Assembly: GCA_009695065.1 (NCBI GenBank)
Contig: SIBR01000038.1
Coordinates: 1-37,326 of the forward strand
Direction of reading: 5' to 3'
Length of the DNA stretch: 37,326 nt
DNA from: Opitutus sp.
GTDB lineage: Bacteria > Verrucomicrobiota > Verrucomicrobiae > Opitutales > Opitutaceae
Every line of letters starts with the position of its first letter. Position 1 is the stretch's first letter. Under the pieces are notes generated by a model, which saw only the letters and a list, made by a program, of their open reading frames with translations, did no database searches and was not told the origin of the DNA. Positions 1-8,547 of the stretch are shown here, piece by piece. The translations under genes and the position numbers were made by a program.

Positions 1-148
1 ATGCGGCACTGGGCGGCAGCTCACGAAAAACCCCCAGAAATCCGGGAAAATCCGCCGCCGCCGCTCGCGGTCGCTCCGGCAGCATCAACTCTGCCGAACA
101 CAACTGCTCTCAGCCCTTCGCTCTGAGCTCTCGACAGCATTTCTACGG
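1..148. other. Window edge, no assignable gene
   Basis: This is the stretch downstream of the sigma-factor gene on the minus strand. FecI-type sigma genes are often followed by a fecR anti-sigma gene, so I looked for one. An ATG on the minus strand at 85 opens a frame that runs off the window (it begins MLPERPRAAAADFPGF), but 28 residues without a recognisable motif do not support a FecR call. A plus-strand frame from base 1 stops near 126 and is equally featureless. Confidence 0.3.
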
Positions 149-754
149 CTACGCATGGCGCACCTCCGGGTTGGGGAACGGCTGGACGCTCGCCGGCAGG
201 CGGCGGGCCGGCGACCGCCGCCCCTCGTTCGCAGCAAGAGCGTCATGGTCGCGGAAGAACTCCGCGCAGCGCTGTAGGGCGGTCAGGCTGTGGTTTTCGA
301 CCGTCTTTTCCGAAATGCCGAGGCGGGCGGCCGTCTCTTTTTGCGACGATCCGCAGATGCGCCGCAAGGTGAAGACCTCGCGGCAGCGTTCGGGCAGCGA
401 CTGGATGGATTCGCGCAAGAGTTCGAGTTCCTGATGGCGGGCGACGGCTTCCGGCGTGTCGGCCTGCTCATCTATGACACTCGAAGGGTCGATTTCCCCC
501 AAACCTTCGGGATGGCGATAGCTGCGGTGGCGAAGATGGTTGAGCGCGAGGTTGCGCGCGGTGGCGAAAAGAAAGGCCCGCACGTTGGCGATGGGGCGGC
601 CAGCGTGCGCCTGCCACACGCGGAGGAAACTCTCCTGCACGAGGTCGTCGCGGTCGGTGAGCGAGGGGAAGAGCGCCCCCAGCCAGCACCGCAGCTCCGC
701 TTCGTGCGGCTGCACCTCCTGGCTGAACCAGCGGTTGGCCTCGGGCTCGGGCAT
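149..754 (-). CDS. ECF RNA polymerase sigma factor, FecI-like
   Basis: A 201-residue sigma-70 family protein of extracytoplasmic-function size. The sigma-2 region is visible as DRDDLVQESFLRVWQ (residues about 34-48) and ARNLALNHLRHR, followed by a short linker and a sigma-4 region, LPERCREVFTLRRICG then QKETAARLGISEKTVENH, which is the helix-turn-helix that reads the -35 element. I chose the ATG at 754; the frame also opens at a TTG at 817, which would add 21 residues of no obvious value. It lies downstream of the Asp-box/LamG gene on the same strand. FecI-like factors usually serve TonB-dependent uptake, which fits the receptors nearby, but none of those receptors shows the N-terminal STN signalling domain, so its trigger is unknown. 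Confidence 0.9.
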   Translation of the reverse strand: MPEPEANRWFSQEVQPHEAELRCWLGALFPSLTDRDDLVQESFLRVWQAHAGRPIANVRAFLFATARNLALNHLRHRSYRHPEGLGEIDPSSVIDEQADTPEAVARHQELELLRESIQSLPERCREVFTLRRICGSSQKETAARLGISEKTVENHSLTALQRCAEFFRDHDALAANEGRRSPARRLPASVQPFPNPEVRHA

Positions 755-829
755 GTTCACAACGTGGGGAGGGGTTGAAATCGCGCCGAATGGGAGCACT
801 CTGGCGCGGGAAAACAAGGCTCTTTGTGC

Positions 830-840
830 TTTCCAGTAAA
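830..840. promoter_or_regulatory. Degenerate copy of the TTTCCGGTAAA site
   Basis: TTTCCAGTAAA differs by one base from the 11-mer found four times elsewhere in the window. It lies between the stop of the Asp-box/LamG gene and the start of the sigma-factor gene, about 76 bp upstream of the sigma ATG. The mismatch falls in the central CpG, which LacI-family proteins usually need, so binding is doubtful. Confidence 0.25.
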
Positions 841-859
841 CTAGACCGGGCGGCCGCAG

Positions 860-2743
860 CTATTTGCCCGCGGTCGCGCGCCAGTTGCCGATGATCTCCG
901 ACGTGCGCAGGGCGCGGTTGTAGAGGCGCAGGTCCTTCATCTGCCCGCGAAGCCGCAAGCCGAGGGTGAGTTTGTCACTGCCGGGGACCGCCCGGAGATC
1001 CGCCGGGAAGCGGACCCAGCCAAACTGACGCCGATCCCCGCCGTCGTTGAAGACGCCGTCGATGATGAAGGAAATGATCTTGGGCCCGCCATCGACGACG
1101 ATTCCGACATGATGCCAGCGTCCGGTCTGGAGCCGGCCCGCATCGCAATCCCACGAAGCCTCGGCAATCCCGAAGTCCTCCAAGGTCTTGCTGCCAAAAG
1201 GACCGCGGAGGGAGAGCTGGATCGTGCCGCGGTCCGTCGTGTAAACGGAAAGGCCGTTGCCGTTGGGATCGCGGGCATCGAGCAGCCGCTGGCCCTCATC
1301 GAGCGAGTCGAGCTTCACCCAGAAATCAAAAGAAAAGCCGCCACCTTCCGTGACGGACCGCGGCTCCTGAGTCGGCGGTCCCTTCTTCGTGATGAGCAGC
1401 GGCAACTTCGGAAAATCGACTTTCTTCCCCGCCGGGATGGCCTGCCCCGTGAGGTCCAGGGCAAGTCCGGTTTTCGCCAGCGTCGCGGCCTTATGCTGGT
1501 TCCACAGCATCGCGAGGAACTCCGCCGGAATTTCGTGGACGCGGGCGGTTTCCTTTTCGGTCTCAGTGATGAAGTAGCGGCCCTGGTCCTCGACAAAGTC
1601 GGGATAGCTCATTCGCGTCTCAAGACCGTCAGCATAGAGCAGCATTTCGGGCTCGGACCAGGCGATGACCTTGCCGGCCGGTGTGTCGACCTCCCGACCT
1701 CCGATGACCCAGGCGGGATTGCGCTGATTGCCAAACGTGTAGCCCCCGTGGTTGTGGAACCAGTAGAGAAAATTTCCGTTGGCGGCCCGCCAGACGAAGT
1801 TGGCGGCGCGGGCATGCTTCACGAGGCGTCCGCCCGGGCCATAGTCCATGAAGGCCGGTGCCGTCCACGTGCGACCATCATTGCGCGAATAGGCGTGCGC
1901 GGGGTAGTCCTTGTCCGTGCGAAACGTCGTAAAGAGGCTGCCGTCCGACAGCGCGACCAGGCATTGTTCCTCGCCGATCCTTCCGGCCGGTGGGCGCAGA
2001 CCGATGTCGCCCTCGGGCAGGAGTTCCCAACGGATTTTACGGGGGTCGCGTTCCGTCAGGAGGTTGTCGCTGCGCAGAAAATTGCCCTCCGAATCGGTCA
2101 TGAACTGTTTGTCGAAATTGCCCACCTTGTGCAGCGTGACGTAGGCGGCGCCGCGATGGATCAGCGGCCGGCCGACGTGCCAGAAGAACTGCACCTTGCC
2201 GCCGTAGACGTTCTTGCGGTCGACCTCCGTCTCCCGAATCGGAATGCGGTGACGTTCCGCCGACCAAGTCTTGCCGTGGTCGTCGCTGTATTTGAAGACG
2301 AAGTGTCCCAAGGTATCGACCCGGGTCGTCGTGCCGCCGTCGACCTTCTTCACCTCCGTGAGCCGGTCGCCATTGTAGTTGTAGAAAGCGTAGATTCGCC
2401 CCGAAGGCACCTTCAGCGCGGTGACGTAAGAAGCCTCCGGCGGGCCGGGCGGCTCGATGGCGATCAAGGGCGACCAGGTCCGACCGAAATCCGTGCTGCG
2501 CGTCCCGACGATGTGCTGGCTGTGATCGCCTTCCCTGCCGGCGGCGGTGGTGATGACGCAGAGCCAGGCGCCATCGTCGCACTTCACGATGTAGGGCTGG
2601 TCGGCATACGACTCGTCGGGGATCACCCAGCCGGTTTCGATGTTGCGCCAGCCGGGCGGGATCTTCTGGGGCTGGGTTGCGGCCACGGCAAGGCCCACGG
2701 CGAAGAGTGAGACAAGGGCGAGGGAGCGGGGAGTTGTTTTCAT
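860..2743 (-). CDS. Secreted Asp-box (BNR) propeller protein with C-terminal LamG domain
   Basis: A 627-residue exported protein. Residues 1-22 (MKTTPRSLALVSLFAVGLAV) form a signal peptide. The body has a sialidase-type beta-propeller with three Asp boxes: STDFGRTW (83-90), SDDHGKTW (153-160) and SRNDGRTW (286-293). Residues from about 467 to the end form a LamG/concanavalin-like domain (GGFSFDFWVKLDS, WHHVGIVVDGG, and LYNRALRTSEIIGNW at the end). I picked the ATG at 2743; a GTG at 2761 adds six residues before the signal peptide. The N-terminal RIP arginine motif of true sialidases is not visible, so the enzyme activity is open. It is divergent from a TonB receptor, with paired operator-like sites between them, and has a close paralogue at 17520. 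A role in binding or degrading a glycan outside the cytoplasm is inferred. Confidence 0.88.
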   Translation of the reverse strand: MKTTPRSLALVSLFAVGLAVAATQPQKIPPGWRNIETGWVIPDESYADQPYIVKCDDGAWLCVITTAAGREGDHSQHIVGTRSTDFGRTWSPLIAIEPPGPPEASYVTALKVPSGRIYAFYNYNGDRLTEVKKVDGGTTTRVDTLGHFVFKYSDDHGKTWSAERHRIPIRETEVDRKNVYGGKVQFFWHVGRPLIHRGAAYVTLHKVGNFDKQFMTDSEGNFLRSDNLLTERDPRKIRWELLPEGDIGLRPPAGRIGEEQCLVALSDGSLFTTFRTDKDYPAHAYSRNDGRTWTAPAFMDYGPGGRLVKHARAANFVWRAANGNFLYWFHNHGGYTFGNQRNPAWVIGGREVDTPAGKVIAWSEPEMLLYADGLETRMSYPDFVEDQGRYFITETEKETARVHEIPAEFLAMLWNQHKAATLAKTGLALDLTGQAIPAGKKVDFPKLPLLITKKGPPTQEPRSVTEGGGFSFDFWVKLDSLDEGQRLLDARDPNGNGLSVYTTDRGTIQLSLRGPFGSKTLEDFGIAEASWDCDAGRLQTGRWHHVGIVVDGGPKIISFIIDGVFNDGGDRRQFGWVRFPADLRAVPGSDKLTLGLRLRGQMKDLRLYNRALRTSEIIGNWRATAGK

Positions 2744-2800
2744 GGGAGGCGTGGGCAACACGTTGGCCAGGGAACGTGCCCGGGGCGAACGCTTTGTTGT

Positions 2801-2811
2801 TTTCCGGTAAA
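2801..2811 (+). promoter_or_regulatory. Candidate LacI-family operator, copy 1
   Basis: The sequence is TTTCCGGTAAA. It is an imperfect palindrome around a central CG, the shape of LacI-family operators. It lies in the 198-bp divergent region between the Asp-box/LamG gene (start 2743) and the TonB receptor (start 2942). The same 11-mer abuts the start of the LacI gene at 15152, which is why I assign it to that regulator. Confidence 0.65.
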
Positions 2812-2820
2812 CAGGAGCAT

Positions 2821-2831
2821 TTTACCGGAAA
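2821..2831 (-). promoter_or_regulatory. Candidate LacI-family operator, copy 2
   Basis: TTTACCGGAAA is the exact reverse complement of copy 1, placed 20 bp further along, so the two sites face each other on nearly the same face of the helix. The extended match to the other copies (GGTTTCCGGTAAAATG read on the minus strand) is better than for copy 1. The pair sits 57-62 bp upstream of the first gene and about 110 bp upstream of the second. Confidence 0.65.
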
Positions 2832-2941
2832 CCATCATCACTTTTGCCAACCCGCCGACGCGGGTCATTCTTCGCGCCACGGGGGCTCTCGATGCCCCTG
2901 ACATTCGAACAAGTCGCCCTCAAAAATCTCCCCTTACCGCA

Positions 2942-5899
2942 ATGAAATCCCGTTGTTTGTCCCATGGGGCTCAGCCCCGGTTCGTGTTGGCGTCCCAGGC
3001 CGTTCTCGGCGTCCTGATCGGAGTCCTTTCCCTTCCAGCCCTGCGCGCGGCGGAGGTCGCCGATGCCGCCATCACCGGCACCGTGAGCAATTCCGCCACA
3101 GCTAACATGCTCTTTGGGGCCAAGGTGGAGGTTCCGCGCCTCGGAGTTTCGGCCTTCACCGATGCCGCCGGGCGATATGTGGTGGCCGTTCCGCCCGGCA
3201 CGCACGAAGTGGTGGCGTCATACACGGGACTCGATCCCATTCGCCAGCAGGTGACGGTGGGCCGGGGGCAGCGGGCGGGCCAAAATTTCGAGCTCACCAC
3301 GGAGATTTATCGCCTGCAGGAGTTCAAGGTGACCGGCGACCGCGAGGGTGCGGCGGCGGCGATCACGGCCCAGCGCAACGCCGACAATGTGAAGAACGTC
3401 GTGGCGATGGACTCCTTCGGCAGCCTGCCCAACATGAGCGCCGGTGAGCTGGCGATCCTGATGCCGGGCATCGCCGGCACGCTCGACGACGCGGGCAACG
3501 TGTATTCCCTGAGCGTCCGCGGCATGGGACCGTCGCTGAACCGGGTTTTGGTGGATGGTTCGCTGATCGCCAACGTCGGTGGCATGAACCGGCAGTTCCA
3601 GATGCACTCGATGACGGGTGCGATGTTCGAGTCGCTCGAGCTGATCAAGGGGCACACCCCCGACAAGGGGGCCGACTCGCTCGGGGGCACGATCAACCTG
3701 AAGACGCGATCACCGCTTTCGATGCGGGAGAAGCGTCGGATCACCTATAATCTGGCGGCACGCTGGGCACCGCCGTTCACCCGGCAGATTCCCCTGCGGG
3801 AGGCGCACCGCCTGCACCCTCTCATCAACATCGGCTACCAGGAGGTGTTTGGGGTGCTGGGAGCGGAGCGGAACCTCGGAATCGCCGTGAACGTTTTCTA
3901 CAGCGAAAACGTCGTGGGGTATTTCCTCAGTCAGCGGGACTTCGAAAACACCGTTCGTCAGCCGGCCTATCTCTGGGACTACACCACCCAGGACGTGTTG
4001 AGCAACCGGAAGCAGGCGAGCGTGAACGTCAAGGCCGTCTACCTGCTTTCTCCGGCGACCAAGGTCACCTTGAACACGATCTACAACGACGCCCCCGACG
4101 CTTATAGATACTATAGTGTGCGTGCGTTTACCAACCAGACTGCGCCGAACGCCACCACCTCCGGGGTGGTGCCGGGCTACTCGGATCGGGTGACCACGGT
4201 GCGGCCCGTGGCGGCATCGGTGATCGATGTCAGGCTGAGAAATGCCAGCTTCTACAACCGCACGCGACAGTTCGATCTCGGGGCGGAGCACAACTTCAAC
4301 GGCCTCGAGATCGACTACACTGGAATGTACAGTTACATGCACGGCAACCAGGGGAGCGATGGGGGCGGTTCCCTGTTCAACCGCGTCACCGGCACCGGGT
4401 GGATTCTCGATCGCACGCGCTCCGACCTCTTCCCGGGTTTCCTGCCGAATGGCGGCCTGGATTTCAGCAATCCGGCCAACTATCGTCCGAATGGATTTCT
4501 CACCACCGACAACACCGACCGCGATGTCGAGATCCGGAATGTGCGCGGGAACCTGCGGTACCGGGTTCCCGTGGAACTCACGGTCTTTCTGAAATCTGGC
4601 GGCGAGTGGCGCGAGCAGATGGTGAAGGCCGCCAGCCGGCAGCGTCGCTGGAGTTACCTCGGCGCCGGCGCCCTGCCGGTGGATCCATCGATTCGAACCT
4701 GGGATGCGCTGAAGACCGGCCGGACGATCCCCCGATGGGAAACAGCGGCGTTCATCCGCGGCGAAGTACCGGTCTCCCCCGAGCTATGGTCCGAGGATCT
4801 CTATTTCAAGGAACAGACGAAGTACACCGGCGCCAACGCGGTCACCGAGTCGGTTTCGGCCGGATACATCATGGGCCAGGCGAAGATGGGCCGGACGGGA
4901 TTCCTCACCGGGGTCCGAATGGAGAAGACCGTAACCGAAAGCTGGGGCTGGGTCCGGGCCCGCACCGGCAGCACGCCGGCCCAGCAGGCCGCCGATCCGA
5001 TCGGGTCGGTCACCCGCGATTACGCCAATACCCGGCGGGAACTCAAAGGCGGTTACACGAAATCGTTCCCGAGCGCGCACCTCACCCACGATCTCACGCC
5101 CAACGTCAAGGCGCGCGTGAGCTGGTCCACCAGCTTCGGCCGCCCGCCGATGACCAATCTGCTGCCGATCGAGTCGCCGAATGAGTCCGCTCAAACTCTC
5201 ACCATCAACGACCCCGGCCTGAAGCCACAGACGGCCGCGAACTGGGATGCGACCTTGGACTACTACTTCGAACCGGTGGGGAATCTCTCCGTCGGTTGGT
5301 TTCACAAGCAGATTGAGAACTACTTGGTCACGGGTCAGTCGGCCGGGGTCGTCGCGTCCGGCACGGGCAATGGCTATAATGGCGAGTACGCCGGTTTCAC
5401 GGTGCTCAGCACGATCAATGCCGGCACGGCCATTGCCCAGGGCTGGGAGTTGAGCTGGCAGCAGCAGTTCACTTTTCTCCCCGGCGTATTGAAAGGGCTG
5501 GGACTGTCCGCGAACTACACCGTCCTCGATACCCACGGCCTGTTCACGGGAAATTCGTACCTCAAGACCGGCCAGGTGCCTGGCTTTGTCCCCCGCACCG
5601 CCAACCTCATTCTTTCCTGGCGCCATCGCGGCTTCAGTGCGCGGGCGGTTTACAACCGCACCAGCGACTTCAACGCGGAATACTCGGCGGCCAGCCCCGG
5701 CCGGAATCTCTTTCAGTTCCGACGCGAAGTCGTGAATCTCGGGTTCGCCTATCAGATGAGTCCGGGACTGGGCGTTACGATCGATGTGAGCAACCTGTTC
5801 AACGAGCCGCAACGAAAGTATCGCGGCGTGCCGGATCAAATGGCCTACCACAGCATCACAGGCACGACGCTCAATCTTGGCCTAAGTGGGCGATTCTGA
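2942..5899 (+). CDS. TonB-dependent outer-membrane receptor with CarboxypepD_reg-like N-terminal domain
   Basis: A 985-residue outer-membrane transporter predicted to import a ligand with energy from TonB/ExbBD. Residues 1-36 form a signal peptide ending LPALRA. Residues about 42-118 form a CarboxypepD_reg-like domain (AAITGTVSNSAT ... FTDAAGRYVVAVPPGTHEVV). A TonB-box-like LQEFKVTG follows at 125-132. The plug includes SVRGMGPSLNRVLVDGS (191-207) and GGTINLKT (248-255), and a long beta-barrel ends in the terminal phenylalanine typical of outer-membrane proteins (GLSGRF). It is divergent from the Asp-box/LamG gene, with two operator-like sites between. It is only distantly like the other three receptors in the window and lacks an STN domain. 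The substrate is unknown; a glycan oligosaccharide is inferred from context. Confidence 0.92.
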   Translation: MKSRCLSHGAQPRFVLASQAVLGVLIGVLSLPALRAAEVADAAITGTVSNSATANMLFGAKVEVPRLGVSAFTDAAGRYVVAVPPGTHEVVASYTGLDPIRQQVTVGRGQRAGQNFELTTEIYRLQEFKVTGDREGAAAAITAQRNADNVKNVVAMDSFGSLPNMSAGELAILMPGIAGTLDDAGNVYSLSVRGMGPSLNRVLVDGSLIANVGGMNRQFQMHSMTGAMFESLELIKGHTPDKGADSLGGTINLKTRSPLSMREKRRITYNLAARWAPPFTRQIPLREAHRLHPLINIGYQEVFGVLGAERNLGIAVNVFYSENVVGYFLSQRDFENTVRQPAYLWDYTTQDVLSNRKQASVNVKAVYLLSPATKVTLNTIYNDAPDAYRYYSVRAFTNQTAPNATTSGVVPGYSDRVTTVRPVAASVIDVRLRNASFYNRTRQFDLGAEHNFNGLEIDYTGMYSYMHGNQGSDGGGSLFNRVTGTGWILDRTRSDLFPGFLPNGGLDFSNPANYRPNGFLTTDNTDRDVEIRNVRGNLRYRVPVELTVFLKSGGEWREQMVKAASRQRRWSYLGAGALPVDPSIRTWDALKTGRTIPRWETAAFIRGEVPVSPELWSEDLYFKEQTKYTGANAVTESVSAGYIMGQAKMGRTGFLTGVRMEKTVTESWGWVRARTGSTPAQQAADPIGSVTRDYANTRRELKGGYTKSFPSAHLTHDLTPNVKARVSWSTSFGRPPMTNLLPIESPNESAQTLTINDPGLKPQTAANWDATLDYYFEPVGNLSVGWFHKQIENYLVTGQSAGVVASGTGNGYNGEYAGFTVLSTINAGTAIAQGWELSWQQQFTFLPGVLKGLGLSANYTVLDTHGLFTGNSYLKTGQVPGFVPRTANLILSWRHRGFSARAVYNRTSDFNAEYSAASPGRNLFQFRREVVNLGFAYQMSPGLGVTIDVSNLFNEPQRKYRGVPDQMAYHSITGTTLNLGLSGRF

Positions 5900-5978
5900 A
5901 GTGCGCGGCAGCGAAAGCCGGGAAGCAACCGAGTGCGGAGAAAACGAGGGGGCGGTTCCCCATGGAGTGAAACGGGCC

Positions 5979-8546
5979 CTACGGCTGCCGCATCAGCTCG
6001 CTGGTGGCGGTGAGGTGGATGAGTTCGCGGAGGGCATGGCCCCTGGCTTTCCAATCGGACTCCAGGCGGCGGAGGGAGGGCTGGTCGGCGAAACCGAGCG
6101 GGCGGCCGAGGGCGTAGGTGAGGAGCCGATACGCGACGTTGTGCGCGAGAAGATTCGGGTGCTGCCCGAGGTAGGCGCGGATGTCGGCGGCGCTGCTGAT
6201 GGGCTGGCCCCGATACTCGCCCGTGGTGTCGATGGCGGCGCCGTTCGGGTAGGTGCGGCGGAAGCGGCCGATGGGATCGTAGGCTTCGAGGGCGTAGCCG
6301 AGGGGATCGATCTTGGCGTGGCAGTCGGCGCAGGCCGGCACGGAGCGGTGTTTCTCCAGCTGTTGCCGGATCGTGGTGGCACCGCGGATGTCGGGCTCGA
6401 TGGGCGGCACGTCCGGCGGCGGCGGGCTGGGCGGGGTGCCGAAAATTTTCTCCAGCAGCCAGACGCCGCGCGTCACGGGCGAGGTCTCCACGCCGTTGGC
6501 GGTGACGGTGAGGACGCTGGCCTGGCCGAGCAATCCGCGCCGGGGTGAATCGGCCGGCAGGCGGACGCGCTGCACGCGGTCGCCGCCGACGGCGGGCAGT
6601 TCGTAGAGCCGCGCGAGCCCGGCGTTGAGATAGGTGAAGTCGGCATCGACGAGCGCGGTCACGGGTCGGTTGGTGCGGACGAGCTCGGCGACGAAGCGCC
6701 AGGTCTCCTCCTTCATCGCGGGCTCCAGCCGGTCGATGTGGTAGGCGGGAAAAGTCTCCTTGGCGGGCGGCATGGTGCCGAGCTTGTTCAAGCCGAGCCA
6801 CTGCTCGGTGAAGAGGCGCAGAAAACGATCACCACGCGGCGAATCGAGCAGGCGGTCGGTTTCGCGGCGGATGGACGCGGCATCGAGCGGGCCCTGGGCC
6901 GCAAGCGAACGCAGCGATTCATCGGGCGGCCCGGCGGTGAGGAAGTAGGCGAGACGCGTGGCGAGTTGCCGCGACGTGATGGTCTTCGCGTCCGACTCCG
7001 GCTCGGTGAGAAACAAAAACTCGGAGGAGCAGAGCAGGGCCTTGAAGACCGGTCGTGCGGCGTCGGCGTAGCGGGTCTTGCCATCGAGACGCTCCTGCCC
7101 GGCGCTCACATAAGGGGCGATGTCTTCCCGGCTCACCTCGCGGTGAAAGAGGCGGCTGGCGAGGCTCTGCAGTCCGGCTTGCAGGCGGGTGCCGTCGATT
7201 TGCTTTTCATCGGGCGCGATGGTGGCAAACAGCAGCGACCGCGCGGGATGCGGCTGGTCGTCGCGCAGCGGGCCGGTGACCTGCCAGTAGCGCAGGCGGA
7301 TTTCGGGGCCTTGGTAGAGGTGCTGGTAGAGTTGGTCGCGCTCGCCGCGCAGGGCGAGATTCTCCCAGACGTGCTGTTCGATCTCCGGCACACTGGAGTC
7401 GTATTTATAGAGCTTTCTGGAGATGAAATTGCTGCGAGTGCCCTTGGGCGGACCGTCGATCCAGGAGAGGTAAGGCTGGGTGCCGCGATCCAGCCAGATG
7501 CGGGCGCGCACGGTCGTGTAGCGACCATCCGCCAGCTCGAGGGCGTGAACGATGTTCGGCGGGACGAGCCGCCAGCTGTTGCCTCCCACTTTCATCCCCT
7601 CGTCTTGCCGGCCGATGCCGAGCTGCATCGGCTGCGACTCGTCGTAGTAGTTCTTTAGGTCTTGGTAAGAACGCTCCCCTGTTACCATGAGATCCTTGCC
7701 ATACGGGTGATGCCGATTCGCGGCGGTGGCCTCGGCTTCGACCTCATACCAACCGGAATGCGGCACACCGGCGGCGCCTAGGTGAGCGAGGAAGAGTTTG
7801 CCGTCGTAGATGAGTTCCCGGTTTCGCAAGCCTTGGCTAAGGTGGATGTAGGCCGGGCCGTTCGCTTTCTCGGCACTGATGACGCCCATCCCGAAGGCTT
7901 GCTGGGTGGTGCGTGAGAGGCCAGCTCCGGCGTCCGGGTTGTCCCTCCATTGCCGGGCCGCGGGTTTGCCGTTCACCTCCGCGAGGTCGTAAGCGTGATC
8001 GAGCACCGCATCGGCGGCCTGGAGATACTGCTCCAGATGATGCCGCGAGGTGCGCAACGCGGAACCGATATTACGAAACCCTTCCAACTCCTCATCGCCA
8101 GGGAAGCGGCTGGTGGGGTCGAAGTCGCCCGCGAACCCGAAGAGGTCCTGCATCGTGTGCAGATACTCCGCGCGGCTCAGCCGCCGATGAACGACGCGCC
8201 CGCCCCGGGACCGCGCGGCGGAATGCGCCTCGGTGAGCTGCCCCTCGATCCACGCGAGCAGGGCGCGGCGCTCCTCGTCGGTCGGTTGCTGTTTCTTCGC
8301 CGGCGGCATCTCGCCGAGCTGGAGCTGATGCAGCACTTCCTGCCAACGCTCCGCGATGGCGAGGTCCGTGCCGATCTGAAAAGGTAGGTCATCGAGCCGG
8401 CGGTCGCCCTTGCGTTCGACGTCGTCGTGACAGTTGAGGCAGTAGCGATCGAGGAACGCCTGCGCTTTTGCCGCCGTCAAATCGGCGGCGGCGAGGGCGC
8501 CGGGGAGGCAGAGACCGAAGATGCCGGCCAGGAATGGGGCCCGCAT
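5979..8546 (-). CDS. DUF1592/DUF1588-family protein with two c-type haem motifs
   Basis: An 855-residue exported protein of the planctomycete/verrucomicrobial cytochrome group. A signal peptide (residues 1-20) is followed by a first haem site, C36-L-N-C39-H40, in a small cytochrome-like domain that also holds LGEMPPAKKQQPTDEER. A DUF1587-like stretch starts at RRLSRAEYLHTMQDLFGF. The centre carries DUF1592 (SRQLATRLAYFLTAGPPDESL) and DUF1588 (RRGLLGQASVLTVTANGVETS). A second CxxCH, C739-A-D-C742-H743, precedes a DUF1585-like tail. Its start is coupled to the upstream DUF1552 gene (TGAaATG). The exact reaction of this family is not established; electron transfer or oxidation in the periplasm linked to sugar metabolism is inference from the haems and the neighbours. 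Confidence 0.9.
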   Translation of the reverse strand: MRAPFLAGIFGLCLPGALAAADLTAAKAQAFLDRYCLNCHDDVERKGDRRLDDLPFQIGTDLAIAERWQEVLHQLQLGEMPPAKKQQPTDEERRALLAWIEGQLTEAHSAARSRGGRVVHRRLSRAEYLHTMQDLFGFAGDFDPTSRFPGDEELEGFRNIGSALRTSRHHLEQYLQAADAVLDHAYDLAEVNGKPAARQWRDNPDAGAGLSRTTQQAFGMGVISAEKANGPAYIHLSQGLRNRELIYDGKLFLAHLGAAGVPHSGWYEVEAEATAANRHHPYGKDLMVTGERSYQDLKNYYDESQPMQLGIGRQDEGMKVGGNSWRLVPPNIVHALELADGRYTTVRARIWLDRGTQPYLSWIDGPPKGTRSNFISRKLYKYDSSVPEIEQHVWENLALRGERDQLYQHLYQGPEIRLRYWQVTGPLRDDQPHPARSLLFATIAPDEKQIDGTRLQAGLQSLASRLFHREVSREDIAPYVSAGQERLDGKTRYADAARPVFKALLCSSEFLFLTEPESDAKTITSRQLATRLAYFLTAGPPDESLRSLAAQGPLDAASIRRETDRLLDSPRGDRFLRLFTEQWLGLNKLGTMPPAKETFPAYHIDRLEPAMKEETWRFVAELVRTNRPVTALVDADFTYLNAGLARLYELPAVGGDRVQRVRLPADSPRRGLLGQASVLTVTANGVETSPVTRGVWLLEKIFGTPPSPPPPDVPPIEPDIRGATTIRQQLEKHRSVPACADCHAKIDPLGYALEAYDPIGRFRRTYPNGAAIDTTGEYRGQPISSAADIRAYLGQHPNLLAHNVAYRLLTYALGRPLGFADQPSLRRLESDWKARGHALRELIHLTATSELMRQP

Positions 8547-8547
8547 T

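Noticed and set aside
1109..2710. Long antisense frame of more than 500 codons opposite the Asp-box/LamG gene
   Set aside because: It is a GC-driven shadow; the minus-strand frame has a signal peptide, three Asp boxes and a LamG domain, while the antisense product resembles nothing.
860..2743. Annotation as an exo-alpha-sialidase
   Set aside because: Asp boxes mark the fold, not the activity; the N-terminal RIP arginine motif was not seen, so no reaction was assigned.
5900..5978. Terminator between the converging TonB receptor and DUF1592 genes
   Set aside because: Only a 4-bp GGGG/CCCC hairpin without a T-run was found.
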